Below are positions 27,095-35,266 of a stretch of 64,000 nucleotides of DNA, piece by piece. The position numbers were made by a program, and so were the translations under genes. Location: contig NZ_GL892006.1 of NCBI RefSeq assembly GCF_000213575.1, positions 144,614 through 208,613 of the forward strand, written 5' to 3'. The notes under the pieces are model-generated. The model saw only the letters and a program-made list of their open reading frames with translations, made no database searches and was not told the origin of the DNA. Source of the stretch: Dysgonomonas mossii DSM 22836. Its GTDB lineage: Bacteria; Bacteroidota; Bacteroidia; Bacteroidales; Dysgonomonadaceae. Numbering within the stretch: position 1 is the first letter of the stretch; every line of letters starts with the position of its first letter.

Positions 27095-27631
27095 ATGGCT
27101 TCTCCATCTATTCAATATTTTGATATATCTTTTATAGAAAGAACATTAGAAAATCTAAAAAAATATGAGGGTAAATATGATTTTACAATGCTTCTTAATA
27201 GTCTATTAGGTCTTTTGGTCGTACCCAATGAGTATAATATAGCGAAGAAAAGAAGGTTTAAATATCCTTTTCTAAATGAGAAAATTAGTAAATTTAGTAG
27301 TATAAAAGAAATCTTTAAAAACAAGTCCTATTCTTTTCTAGATAAAGATAAAAAAGAAATTAACCAATATAAATTCAGATGGTTAGATGATAATAAAAAC
27401 GTATTAACTATTAACAATATAACGTTAGAATCTTTTCTTAGACGAATTCGTAACGGAATAGCCCATTTTGGTATTACTCCAGTCAAAGAAGATTCTCTTT
27501 GGATCGGTATTATTATCAGGAATTATAAAAATAGAGAAATGAATATGGAAGTTTATTTTGAAGAAGATGAATTGAGGACATTTGCTCTTTTTATTGCTGA
27601 AAAATATCTTGAAACAGTTGTAAAGAAATAG
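27095..27631 (+). CDS. HEPN-family protein, putative RNase partner of the SEFIR gene
   Basis: The 178-residue protein carries a HEPN RNase signature Rx4H: Arg119 and His124 in RRIRNGIAHF, with the usual Asn after the Arg. The N-terminal part (TMLLNSLLGLLVVPNEY, residues 31-47) is reminiscent of the pEK499-p136 group of HEPN proteins. HEPN proteins are usually metal-independent RNases used as toxins or defence effectors. Its gene follows the SEFIR gene by 6 bp in the same direction, so the two are almost certainly cotranscribed. Whether HEPN is the effector and SEFIR the sensor, or the reverse, cannot be told. A hairpin at the stop codon ends the operon. Confidence 0.68.
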   Translation: MASPSIQYFDISFIERTLENLKKYEGKYDFTMLLNSLLGLLVVPNEYNIAKKRRFKYPFLNEKISKFSSIKEIFKNKSYSFLDKDKKEINQYKFRWLDDNKNVLTINNITLESFLRRIRNGIAHFGITPVKEDSLWIGIIIRNYKNREMNMEVYFEEDELRTFALFIAEKYLETVVKK

Positions 27632-27653
27632 CCCCAACCAATGAAGCTATTTC
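27625..27653. terminator. Hairpin between the HEPN and integrase genes
   Basis: GAAATAGC (27625-27632) pairs with GCTATTTC (27646-27653). It overlaps the HEPN stop codon and separates convergent genes; no strong T-run follows. Confidence 0.4.
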
Positions 27654-27661
27654 CTTCAATT

Positions 27662-28867
27662 TCACAACAAATTTTTCATTGCTTTATCAATCTGACTATT
27701 TTCAAAGCTATCTAAATAAATTTGAGTAACCTTTTCTGAACTATGCCCTAATGATTCACTAATAATAGAAATATTTACCCCAGAACGTTTTAAAACAGTT
27801 GCAAAACTATGGCGAGCAACATATGTTGTTAAGTCAATTGGTATGTTCAATTCTTTACCAATGTCTTTTAACCGTTTATTTACTTTAGTAATTACTTTAT
27901 GAACTCGATTTGCTTTTTGTTGCTCTGTTTTATGGAAACTGTTTAAAATGGAGAATAGATAAGGATTTTCGGAATTAGAATATTTATTGATAATCTCCAT
28001 TGCTTTAGCCTGTAATGGCGTTTTTATCAACTTATTTGTCTTTCTTCGAAAGTATATTAATCTATCCTCAATTATATTATCTCTGGTTAAATAAGCCATA
28101 TCAACAAAGTTTATCCCTGCCATTAAATAAGAGAATGTAAATAATTCAATAGCAAGCATTTCATATATGTTATTACCATCATAAGGGTAATTTATAACAG
28201 AAATAATATTCCCTTTTGAAATAGAACGCTTTACAGTTTCCTGCTTTAGTTTAGAAACATTATATTCCTTAAATGGATAATGTTCCGTTTTAGCTATATT
28301 CTCTTTAATAGCCACATTGTAAACGGCTCGTAACGTCCTAAATCGGATACCTATTGTATTTGTTGATATATTATTACTCTTTAGCCAAGTTTCATATTTA
28401 TTGAGCCAAGAAGCATCTATATCCGAAAAGTAAATATCAAGGTGCGTATTATACTCTAATAACGAATTTAGAACTTGTAAATGAGACAAAGCATAACCAC
28501 GTCGTTTTTCCTTAAACAAACGCTCTATCTGGTCTTCAAACACCTCTTTTACTGTTTTCTTAATTGTTGGATTATGCACCTTTTCAATTAGAGATTTAGC
28601 CGTAAACTCCTTATTTGTAATTTTATATTCAATTATTTGCTCTCTGTATTCTTTTGTTCTCTCTGAAATGAGGGTTAATATTTGCTCTTTATTGGGACAG
28701 TTCCGTTTCGGTTTGTTTTTGGTAAAATCCCAATACTCTGGATTGATTGAAATTCCGAGGCTTAAATATCGCCTTTTTCGATCTTTCGTTACTCTTAGCA
28801 TTAAAGGATTCTCATTGTTTTTCAACACTTTAGATTTGTAACAAATCACATCAATTGTTGCACTCAT
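27662..28867 (-). CDS. Tyrosine recombinase (integrase) of the element
   Basis: The 401-residue protein has an arm-type DNA-binding N-terminus (residues 1-90), a core-binding SAM-like domain (about 100-200) and a catalytic domain. TYVARHSFATVL supplies the second Arg and a Tyr where HxxR usually has His; GHSSEKVTQIYL holds the tyrosine nucleophile. The first catalytic Arg, usually in an RG-FVD context, is missing here (LMAGINFVDMAYL), as reported for IntDOT-like Bacteroidetes recombinases. It integrates the element into tRNA-Phe. Two GGTTTACACA sites directly before its start may let it repress itself. Confidence 0.9.
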   Translation of the reverse strand: MSATIDVICYKSKVLKNNENPLMLRVTKDRKRRYLSLGISINPEYWDFTKNKPKRNCPNKEQILTLISERTKEYREQIIEYKITNKEFTAKSLIEKVHNPTIKKTVKEVFEDQIERLFKEKRRGYALSHLQVLNSLLEYNTHLDIYFSDIDASWLNKYETWLKSNNISTNTIGIRFRTLRAVYNVAIKENIAKTEHYPFKEYNVSKLKQETVKRSISKGNIISVINYPYDGNNIYEMLAIELFTFSYLMAGINFVDMAYLTRDNIIEDRLIYFRRKTNKLIKTPLQAKAMEIINKYSNSENPYLFSILNSFHKTEQQKANRVHKVITKVNKRLKDIGKELNIPIDLTTYVARHSFATVLKRSGVNISIISESLGHSSEKVTQIYLDSFENSQIDKAMKNLL

Positions 28868-28889
28868 GGTTTACACATCGGTTTACACA
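28868..28889 (+). promoter_or_regulatory. Right integrase arm-site pair
   Basis: GGTTTACACA at 28868-28877 and 28880-28889, period 12, same orientation as the left pair at 18393-18414. It abuts the integrase start codon. Confidence 0.65.
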
Positions 28890-28946
28890 ACCTATGTAAA
28901 ACAGTGTATCTTCGTATATAAAAGATAGGGAAGTTATATTAAACGA

Positions 28947-28977
28947 AAAAGCCGTAATTCAATGAATTACAGCTTTT
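28947..28977 (-). terminator. Element-borne terminator of the restored tRNA-Phe
   Basis: AAAAGCCGTAATTC (28947-28960) pairs with GAATTACAGCTTTT (28964-28977) with one mismatch; a T-run follows on the minus strand. The element thus supplies a terminator to the tRNA it splits. Confidence 0.6.
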
Positions 28978-28983
28978 CTTTTC

Positions 28984-29038
28984 GTGGTGCCACCAGGAAT
29001 CGAACCGGGGACACAAGGATTTTCAGTCCTTTGCTCTA
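28984..29038 (-). repeat. attR: 55-bp direct repeat within intact tRNA-Phe
   Basis: Identical to 18220-18274; marks the right boundary of the element inside the functional tRNA gene. Confidence 0.85.
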
Positions 29039-29057
29039 CCAACTGAGCTATGGCACC
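28985..29057 (-). tRNA. tRNA-Phe (anticodon GAA)
   Basis: The 73-nt gene reads GGTGCCATAGCTCAGTTGG at its 5' end on the minus strand; the anticodon loop is CTGAAAA with GAA, and the T-arm is CCCCGGTTCGATTCCTGG. Acceptor stem GGTGCCA pairs perfectly with TGGCACC, discriminator A, CCA not encoded. The 5' part is chromosomal and the 3' part comes from the element. Confidence 0.95.
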
Positions 29058-29321
29058 TTAACCGTTTTGCGTGTGCAAAGATAGTACATAATTTATATTC
29101 TCCAAAAAATATACAAACTAATTTGATAATATTTTTACAATCCTTAGAGCCCTGCAAGCTGCAACCAGCCTAATTATTGAGCTTTCTACCCTCATTATCA
29201 GAATCTATAGACTAAATAAAGTCGGCTGAAAAATATTAAAAAAATAGGTGATATTTTTCATATCAAATCGTATTCAGGCACGAAAGCTGATTCACTTTAC
29301 TTCAAAACAAAAATAGCAGTC

Positions 29322-29648
29322 TTAATTCGATACTACTTTCAATCCAATAATTGAACAGACAAGCGTAAAAATAAAGAATAACCGCCAAAAGCTAGAAGGC
29401 TCTTTAAACACCAAGATTCCTAACAATACAGTACCAACTGCACCAATACCTGTAAATATAGCGTAAGCAGTGCCCATTGGTATTGTCTGAACGGCTTTTA
29501 TCAACAAATACATACCCAAAGTAAGACAAATACCAAAACCAATATACCAGTAGTATGAATGAGGAGCAATTGCCTCTTTTGCTTTTGATATGCAAAATGT
29601 AAACCCAACCTCAAACAAACTCGCTAATAATAAATAAATCCATCCCAT
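29322..29648 (-). CDS. Small multidrug resistance efflux protein, SugE/Gdx-like
   Basis: The 108-residue protein has four transmembrane helices and the SMR signatures: Glu in the first helix (LASLFEVGF), and IPMGTAYAIFTGIGAVGTVLLG near the third helix, which closely follows SugE. SugE-type members export guanidinium or quaternary ammonium compounds as antiparallel dimers in the inner membrane. ATG 29648 (MGWIYLLL) fits the family start better than ATG 29660. A divergent-looking operator lies at 29665-29678, and the TetR regulator is upstream in the same direction, so induction by a cationic ligand is likely. Confidence 0.85.
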   Translation of the reverse strand: MGWIYLLLASLFEVGFTFCISKAKEAIAPHSYYWYIGFGICLTLGMYLLIKAVQTIPMGTAYAIFTGIGAVGTVLLGILVFKEPSSFWRLFFIFTLVCSIIGLKVVSN

Positions 29649-29664
29649 AATACTATACATTTAC

Positions 29665-29678
29665 TGAACAAACGTTCA
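29665..29678. promoter_or_regulatory. TetR operator candidate 1 (before the efflux gene)
   Basis: TGAACAAACGTTCA, an imperfect palindrome with half-site TGAAC/GTTCA. It matches a second site at 30309-30322 in 12 of 14 positions. Confidence 0.5.
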
Positions 29679-29699
29679 ATATATTTAAAAAAAATAATA

Positions 29700-30305
29700 C
29701 TACTTCAATAAAAAAATATAATGCAATAAAGCCTTTTCCAGATTCTGAACGATCGAATTGCCATCTGTACTGAAAATACTTTGAAACCAAATACCATCAG
29801 TCAGAGTGAACAATTGCATCGCCGAAACTTCAATATCTGTATCCTCCTTTATCTCTTTCTTCGATACACTATTTCTGAGGGCACTCTCCCACCCGATTTT
29901 CTCTTTTTCGATTGTAGCCTGATATTTATTTCTAAATATGGCATCACGTTGCATCACTTGATAGAAGAGAAAATGATAGTTTAGCATCGACACTTTTGTA
30001 TTCTTAGATGCACCTCCAACAATATCAGAGACTATTCTAGCGATCTTCTTAAAACGCTTACACATAAAATCAACAAACTCGAGAACTGTGTAATTTGCCG
30101 TGCGTCGAACTTCAAAATCAAATATTCTTATAAAATACTTTTCAGTAACCTGTATGAACAGATCCTCTTTATTCTTGTAATAATGATACAGAAGACCTCT
30201 GGATAGACCCGTAGCTTGCTGTATATCAGATATTGACACAGCATCAAAGCCTTTCAAGAGCAATAGCTCAAATGTTCTTTCTAATATTAATTCTTCTGAC
30301 ATCAT
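29700..30305 (-). CDS. TetR-family transcription repressor
   Basis: The protein is 201 residues from ATG 30305. The N-terminal helix-turn-helix (about residues 5-50) shows LERTFELLLLKGFDAVSISDI, then GLSRGLLYHYYKNKEDLF, the standard TetR recognition helix and following YY.NKE motif. The C-terminal part is a ligand-binding dimerisation domain with no clear relative. It lies 39 bp upstream of the efflux gene in the same direction, and matching palindromes precede both, so it probably represses itself and the pump. An upstream TTG reading was rejected because it falls within the promoter box. Confidence 0.85.
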   Translation of the reverse strand: MMSEELILERTFELLLLKGFDAVSISDIQQATGLSRGLLYHYYKNKEDLFIQVTEKYFIRIFDFEVRRTANYTVLEFVDFMCKRFKKIARIVSDIVGGASKNTKVSMLNYHFLFYQVMQRDAIFRNKYQATIEKEKIGWESALRNSVSKKEIKEDTDIEVSAMQLFTLTDGIWFQSIFSTDGNSIVQNLEKALLHYIFLLK

Positions 30306-30308
30306 AAT

Positions 30309-30322
30309 TGAACAATCATTCA
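30309..30322. promoter_or_regulatory. TetR operator candidate 2 (before the TetR gene)
   Basis: TGAACAATCATTCA lies between the -7 box (30324-30331) and the TetR start codon, so a bound repressor would block transcription of its own gene. Confidence 0.5.
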
Positions 30323-30323
30323 A

Positions 30324-30331
30324 CAAAGATA
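30324..30331 (-). promoter_or_regulatory. -7 promoter box of the TetR gene
   Basis: TATCTTTG on the minus strand, 18 bp before the start codon and touching the operator candidate. Confidence 0.5.
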
Positions 30332-30502
30332 TATTTTTATATCAAATCAGACAAGATCAAATATATAATTATAGAAATTTTATAGAATAATAGTCTTTAT
30401 AAACCAATCGTAAAACAACCAGGTAATAATCCAATTAAGTGAACCATAATAGAGCAGCACGGGATAAAGATGACAATAGATACAAAAACGATGAAAAGTT
30501 CT

Positions 30503-30510
30503 TACCTTTG
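30503..30510 (+). promoter_or_regulatory. -7 promoter box of the RluA-type gene
   Basis: TACCTTTG, 45 bp before ATG 30556; the longest open frame begins upstream of it, so the box argues for the later start. Confidence 0.45.
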
Positions 30511-30555
30511 AGCTTTCTTTATTTAGATCGAAATATAACAAAGGCATCGAGAAAA

Positions 30556-31233
30556 ATGACTGTATTATACGAAGACAACCATATCATCATCATCAATAAA
30601 ACAGTATCTGAGATTGTACAAGGAGACAAAACCGGAGATAAGCCACTTTCAGAAATTGTAAAAGAATATCTAAAAGAGAAATACAACAAACCCGGAAATG
30701 TATTTTGCGGGGTAACACACCGTCTCGACAGGCCGGTAAGCGGCATTGTTATCTTTGCGAAGACGAGCAAAGCCCTTAGCCGTTTGAATGAGATGTTCAA
30801 AAACAAACAGATAGACAAAACTTACTGGGCAATAGTAAAAAACATGCCGAAAGAACCGGAAGGAACACTTAGAAACTATCTGGTTAGAAATGAAAAGCAA
30901 AACAAATCGTATGCTTACGATGTGGAAAAGCCAAATTCGAAGCTAGCCATACTGCACTATAAGTTGATAGCACGATCCGACAGATATAATTTACTTGAAG
31001 TTGGCCTTGAAACAGGCCGCCACCACCAGATACGTGTACAACTGTCTAAAATGGGATGCCCTATAAAAGGCGATCTGAAATACGGCTTCGACAGGTCTAA
31101 CCCCGATGGAGGTATCAGCCTTCATGCACGTAAAGTATCTTTCCTACACCCGGTTTCAAAGGAACTGATCGAGGTCACTGCCCCTCTACCTAAAGATACC
31201 CTTTGGCAAGCTCTGGAAAAAACAATTAGTTAG
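30556..31233 (+). CDS. RluA-family pseudouridine synthase
   Basis: The protein is 225 residues from ATG 30556. It isomerises uridine to pseudouridine in rRNA or tRNA. The catalytic Asp is in HRLDRPVSGIVIFAKT, the hallmark of the RluA group; LETGRHHQIRVQLS and the C-terminal LHARKVSFLHPV are further family motifs. There is no S4 domain, so it resembles the shorter RluA/TruC-type members. The frame extends 39 codons upstream, but that part is Lys/Asp-rich without a family match and overlaps a promoter box. Its 3' end overlaps the convergent TPR gene by 8 bp. The modified position is not determinable. Confidence 0.9.
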   Translation: MTVLYEDNHIIIINKTVSEIVQGDKTGDKPLSEIVKEYLKEKYNKPGNVFCGVTHRLDRPVSGIVIFAKTSKALSRLNEMFKNKQIDKTYWAIVKNMPKEPEGTLRNYLVRNEKQNKSYAYDVEKPNSKLAILHYKLIARSDRYNLLEVGLETGRHHQIRVQLSKMGCPIKGDLKYGFDRSNPDGGISLHARKVSFLHPVSKELIEVTAPLPKDTLWQALEKTIS

Positions 31234-32377
31234 AACTTACAGGAACTTCCTTTCCCGAAATGATATCCTCTATATATGAACGTAGAGAGGCATAATCTGC
31301 ATCCTTAGAAAAAGTACGTCCATAAGTATAACGTGTTACTCCTTTTATTTTAGAAATTTTATATTCCCCTCCAGACTGATTATCAATAGATGGTGTGTAT
31401 TCAACGAAAATAGAAGAGTCCACTTCTCCCGAGTCATTCATCACATAGAATATATTTTTAACGAAAGGCTGAGATGAGCTCTCTTCATAACGCTCATATG
31501 CATATACATCAAAAGAACCAACTTTAAACTGATCTATACAAAAATTATCAGAGATGGAAGTCGAAGCCAACTGGCCTTCTTTATATGCATTATATAGCTT
31601 AGTCTTAGATGTAGCCGCCTTGTTATACTCCCCAAGCTTAACATAACAATGAACCAGTTTTTCATACGAATAATAATCGTCAGGAAGATAGCCGACTAAT
31701 TCCTCATAGGCTTCTGCAGCTTTTGTATATCTACCAAAATCATATTCTATTCGTGCTATATTATAAAGAACTGTAACCAACAATTCCTTATCCTTCTCTA
31801 TTTTGTCTTTGGCAGTATAAAATACATTCAATGCATCAGACAGATCGTCTCGGCTTGCATATATTACCCCTATCATGTAAAACGCTTTCTCTGAAGGAGG
31901 ATTAAATGATGTAGCCTTCTTATAGTTCTCCAAGGCTTTATCGGTATCTTCTTTTGCTAAAAACACATCACCCAATCCCACGTATGCGTCTGCAAAATTA
32001 GGAGAAATAGCAATAGCCTTTTCAAAACTACCTTTTGCATCATCTGCACTGCCATTTGCATTCTGAACTAATCCTTTCACATAATAAGCTCGGGCACATT
32101 TCGCACTTTTCTGTACAGATAAGTCTATATATCGCGACGCATTGATCAGATCGTCCAAGTAAAAATAAGCCTCTGCTACATAAGCAAGATTATCGGCCGA
32201 AAGGCTGCGTGGCTGAGCGGCATATTGTTCTACAACCTCTTGATAAAGTCCTTTATCAAACAATGATTTTATATCCTCTGTTGGTTTTACGACTTGTAGC
32301 TGTGCAGAGAGCAATGACTGTACCGAAAAGCACATTAGAAACGAGATAAAGAACAACTTAACAATACTCTTTTTCAT
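31226..32377 (-). CDS. Periplasmic TPR-repeat protein
   Basis: The 383-residue protein has a signal peptide (residues 1-26, ending LLSAQ) and about six tetratricopeptide repeats between residues 35 and 265, for example AYYVKGLVQNANGSADDAKGSFEKA and ADAYVGLGDVFLAKEDTDKALENYKKA (shown in part). The C-terminal 110 residues are not TPR and may be a small beta domain. TPR proteins act as scaffolds for protein complexes; the partner is unknown. It is 21 bp downstream of corA on the same strand, so the two are probably cotranscribed, and it overlaps the pseudouridine synthase gene by 8 bp at its end. Confidence 0.8.
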   Translation of the reverse strand: MKKSIVKLFFISFLMCFSVQSLLSAQLQVVKPTEDIKSLFDKGLYQEVVEQYAAQPRSLSADNLAYVAEAYFYLDDLINASRYIDLSVQKSAKCARAYYVKGLVQNANGSADDAKGSFEKAIAISPNFADAYVGLGDVFLAKEDTDKALENYKKATSFNPPSEKAFYMIGVIYASRDDLSDALNVFYTAKDKIEKDKELLVTVLYNIARIEYDFGRYTKAAEAYEELVGYLPDDYYSYEKLVHCYVKLGEYNKAATSKTKLYNAYKEGQLASTSISDNFCIDQFKVGSFDVYAYERYEESSSQPFVKNIFYVMNDSGEVDSSIFVEYTPSIDNQSGGEYKISKIKGVTRYTYGRTFSKDADYASLRSYIEDIISGKEVPVSSN

Positions 32378-32398
32378 ACTTAATTTTCTTTATTTTTC

Positions 32399-33475
32399 TT
32401 AAAACCATTTCTGTCTTCTTATCCAAAGGTAAGAAAGAACCGCAATCAATATAAGAGTTATCCAAGCTCCGAGATAACCATATTTCCAATCCATTTCGGG
32501 CATCAGCTTGAAATTCATACCCCAAACACCTACCATAAATGTCATTGGAATAAATATGGTAGACACTATCGTCAATCGCTTTATAATATCATTCATTTTA
32601 AGGTTATTGTTATTATAATACAAGTCCAGAAGGGAAGTCAGCGACTCATGGAAAGAAGCCAAGTTGCCCAAAATAGAACGCATACGATCATCAAAATCAT
32701 TATAATAAACAATATTTTCCTCTTCTATCAACTTATTGGTGTTATGCAAGAGATTGACAAATTCCTCACGCAGAGAAGTGATAGTACGCTTTATATGCAT
32801 ATAATCGACACGGCATTCGTGCATCAAACGCAGGATATCGATAGACCCTTTGCCTTCTATCAAATGATCTTCTACATCAGCCAGCCTGTCTTCAATATCC
32901 ATTACGGTATTCACATTCGCCTGATTCACGGCGCTCATCAAAATGTATAGAAGAAAGTCAGCTCCTTTCTGACGCACCACAACATTATTCTCTTCTATAT
33001 TTCTTTTTACATCATCAAAAACAGGGATTGCTGCCTCCTGAAAACTGACTACAAAGTTCTTTCCAAGAATAAACCCGATCTGCATATCGTCAATATCTGT
33101 AGTATCTTTTACCTGATAAAAGAGAGACATCAGAACAAATGAGATAGTTTCATACCCAACAGCCTTTACAACTTGTCTGTTTCCCAGAAGGTCTTTAATA
33201 TCAAAACCGTGTAGTCCAAGCTCTTTACAAATTCGGTATACAGTATTAGCATCAGATATCCCTACTATCTTTATCCAATTTACCTTCGTTGTATCTATCT
33301 TATCCTTAATAGATTCTTGCAATTGAATATTCCTAACCTCCAAACGTGTCGTATCATATTGAACGAGTTCAATAGCCATCGGTATATCCTTATCGCCAAG
33401 ATATACGGGTTTGGTTAATAGATAATTGTTTCGTGAAACCTTATTCTTCGATTTTCTGGTGGTTCGTTTACTCAT
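32399..33475 (-). CDS. corA: CorA-type magnesium/cobalt channel
   Basis: The 358-residue protein has a large N-terminal cytoplasmic funnel (residues 1-290, with a long helix bearing LRLMHECRVDYMHIKRT) and two C-terminal transmembrane helices. The GMN selectivity motif is in VGVWGMNFKLMPEMDWKYGY between them. CorA forms pentameric Mg channels gated by intracellular Mg. The -7 box TAATTTTG ends only 4 bp before ATG 33475, so the message may be nearly leaderless, or translation may begin at Met33. The TPR gene follows in the same transcript. Confidence 0.92.
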   Translation of the reverse strand: MSKRTTRKSKNKVSRNNYLLTKPVYLGDKDIPMAIELVQYDTTRLEVRNIQLQESIKDKIDTTKVNWIKIVGISDANTVYRICKELGLHGFDIKDLLGNRQVVKAVGYETISFVLMSLFYQVKDTTDIDDMQIGFILGKNFVVSFQEAAIPVFDDVKRNIEENNVVVRQKGADFLLYILMSAVNQANVNTVMDIEDRLADVEDHLIEGKGSIDILRLMHECRVDYMHIKRTITSLREEFVNLLHNTNKLIEEENIVYYNDFDDRMRSILGNLASFHESLTSLLDLYYNNNNLKMNDIIKRLTIVSTIFIPMTFMVGVWGMNFKLMPEMDWKYGYLGAWITLILIAVLSYLWIRRQKWF

Positions 33476-33479
33476 ACTG

Positions 33480-33487
33480 CAAAATTA
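33480..33487 (-). promoter_or_regulatory. -7 promoter box of corA
   Basis: TAATTTTG on the minus strand, only 4 bp from the annotated start codon. Confidence 0.4.
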
Positions 33488-33532
33488 TGTTTTGAGTGAT
33501 ATTAAACAATATCAAAAGTAAGAATAAAATAC

Positions 33533-33540
33533 TATATTTG
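33533..33540 (+). promoter_or_regulatory. -7 promoter box of the EptA-like gene
   Basis: TATATTTG, 75 bp before ATG 33616. Confidence 0.45.
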
Positions 33541-33615
33541 TCGACTCTAAATCCGTATTATTTAAACTAAGGCAGATTTACTGACGATAAATTATTAACA
33601 CTTGTGATGTAACCA

Positions 33616-35247
33616 ATGAACGAAATATACAGCATATTAAAGAAAAAGAAAATGCAATTCTTTTTCTTATTTTATATACTACTTCTACTGCCTATACTGT
33701 GCCCTTTAGCTCAAAATTTTACTTTTTTAGACAAAGTTGCTGTTTTCTTGGTCTGTGGTTTATTCTTTGCTGCCATCTGGATCTTATCGCTATTTATCAG
33801 TTCCAGATCTGAAAAGATCATATACTCTATCATGTTGGCTGTCTCAATTATTCCGGGATCAATCTATCTGGCCTACCTACTGTTTGCACACGTTATGCTT
33901 GAGCAAAATAGCGTGACAAGCCTATTCGAAACCAATCCCGAAGAGAGTAAAGAATTTATAGCGCATTATCTGAGCATGTGGGTTATAGCAGGAGTTGTAG
34001 TATATGCTGCGATACCTATCGTGATGATCTGTAAAATGCGATCGTTCAGAAAGCTCAAAATAAAAGAATATAAAACGCTGTTTATATTGAGTATAATAAC
34101 AATAATAGCCATTGTTGGCATAGGCAGGGTATCACGGTCTGTATATTTCATCAATTTCTACAGAACATTTATCAGCTATAAGATCCGTACAACCCATGAG
34201 GTAAAAGAGATACAAGCACGTCAAAGCTTAGATTATGAAGTAAAAACCAATCATAAAGATTCCATTCCTCAGATAATGGTATTGGTGATTGGCGAATCAC
34301 TGAACAAACATCACATGTCTCTCTACGGCTATCCAAGAAATACAAATCCCTTGTTGTCACAATACGGAGACAGCCTTGTTGTATATAATGATGTAGTAGC
34401 TCCACATGTGCATACGATTCCTGTGGTTCGTTCTTTATTATCGATGAACGAAGTAGATCATTCGGAATACTTCACAGAGAAACCATCTATGTACGAATTA
34501 TTCAACCGTGCGGGGTATGAAACATATCTCATAAGCAACCAAAGATTTAACGACGAAATGCGGGCAAGCTACGACATACTGCTATCGCTTGCCAAGAAAA
34601 GATACAATCTGGCATCTTACAGGCAACACGATGATATTGTCCTTCCCATATTGAATAAAATACTGGAAAAGAATGACAAGAAAGATAAATTGATTATCAT
34701 ACATCTCATAGGAAACCACATGGCCTATGAATTCAGATATCCAAAAGAATACATCGTCTTCAACAGCCAAAAAGATGGCTTGGTGAAAGATGCTCCATAC
34801 AGAGACGAAAAAGCAAAAAAAGCAATAGATGCTTACGACAACTCTGTTCTCTATAACGACTATATAGTAAACAGCATTATTGGTTCCCTAAAAAAATTAC
34901 AGCATCAGGATGCTGCCATGATCTACTTATCCGACCACGGAGAGGAAATGTACGATTACAGAGATTTTGCAGGGCATGCTTATGAAAAAGTATCGCCAAC
35001 AATGAGCGAAGTCCCTTTCCTCGTATGGCTATCGCCTTCATACAGAAAATTCAGGAAAGATCTTGTGTTTGACAAAAACAGAATTTATTCGTCGGCAGAC
35101 TTTATTTATTCGGTATCCGATTTGGCAGGAATAAATTATGTTGATTATGATGACTCGAAGAGCATATTCTCCACCCATTTTGTTCCTCGTGAGCGTTATG
35201 TGGGAGAAAAAAAGTATGAATACATAAAAGAGAAGTTTGAGAAATAG
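33616..35247 (+). CDS. EptA-like phosphoethanolamine transferase
   Basis: The 543-residue protein has about five N-terminal transmembrane helices (residues 13-185) and a periplasmic alkaline-phosphatase-fold domain. The zinc site and nucleophile are visible: Glu227 in VIGESLNKHHMSLYGYPRNTNP and Thr267 in APHVHTIPVVRS; SDHGEEMYD supplies the later Asp-His pair. Such enzymes move phosphoethanolamine from phosphatidylethanolamine to lipid A or glycans, changing surface charge. The gene converges on an OmpR/histidine-kinase pair 19 bp away, but convergence alone does not show regulation. Bacteroidetes members are sometimes linked to cationic-peptide resistance. Confidence 0.85.
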   Translation: MNEIYSILKKKKMQFFFLFYILLLLPILCPLAQNFTFLDKVAVFLVCGLFFAAIWILSLFISSRSEKIIYSIMLAVSIIPGSIYLAYLLFAHVMLEQNSVTSLFETNPEESKEFIAHYLSMWVIAGVVVYAAIPIVMICKMRSFRKLKIKEYKTLFILSIITIIAIVGIGRVSRSVYFINFYRTFISYKIRTTHEVKEIQARQSLDYEVKTNHKDSIPQIMVLVIGESLNKHHMSLYGYPRNTNPLLSQYGDSLVVYNDVVAPHVHTIPVVRSLLSMNEVDHSEYFTEKPSMYELFNRAGYETYLISNQRFNDEMRASYDILLSLAKKRYNLASYRQHDDIVLPILNKILEKNDKKDKLIIIHLIGNHMAYEFRYPKEYIVFNSQKDGLVKDAPYRDEKAKKAIDAYDNSVLYNDYIVNSIIGSLKKLQHQDAAMIYLSDHGEEMYDYRDFAGHAYEKVSPTMSEVPFLVWLSPSYRKFRKDLVFDKNRIYSSADFIYSVSDLAGINYVDYDDSKSIFSTHFVPRERYVGEKKYEYIKEKFEK

Positions 35248-35266
35248 AAACTATCTGCCGGTGTAA

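Larger units (their letters stand above)
18220..29038. mobile_element. Integrative element of about 10.8 kb in tRNA-Phe
   Basis: Identical 55-bp tRNA-Phe repeats bound the region. A tyrosine recombinase gene lies at the right end reading toward the interior, adjacent to the reconstituted tRNA, and paired 10-bp arm-type sites occur at both ends. Cargo includes a Schlafen/AlbA protein, a radical-SAM protein, an SF2 helicase, two secreted proteins and a SEFIR-HEPN operon. The genes are A/T-richer than the flanks. No conjugation or capsid genes were seen, so transfer probably depends on a helper; a satellite-like lifestyle is possible but not shown. Confidence 0.85.
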
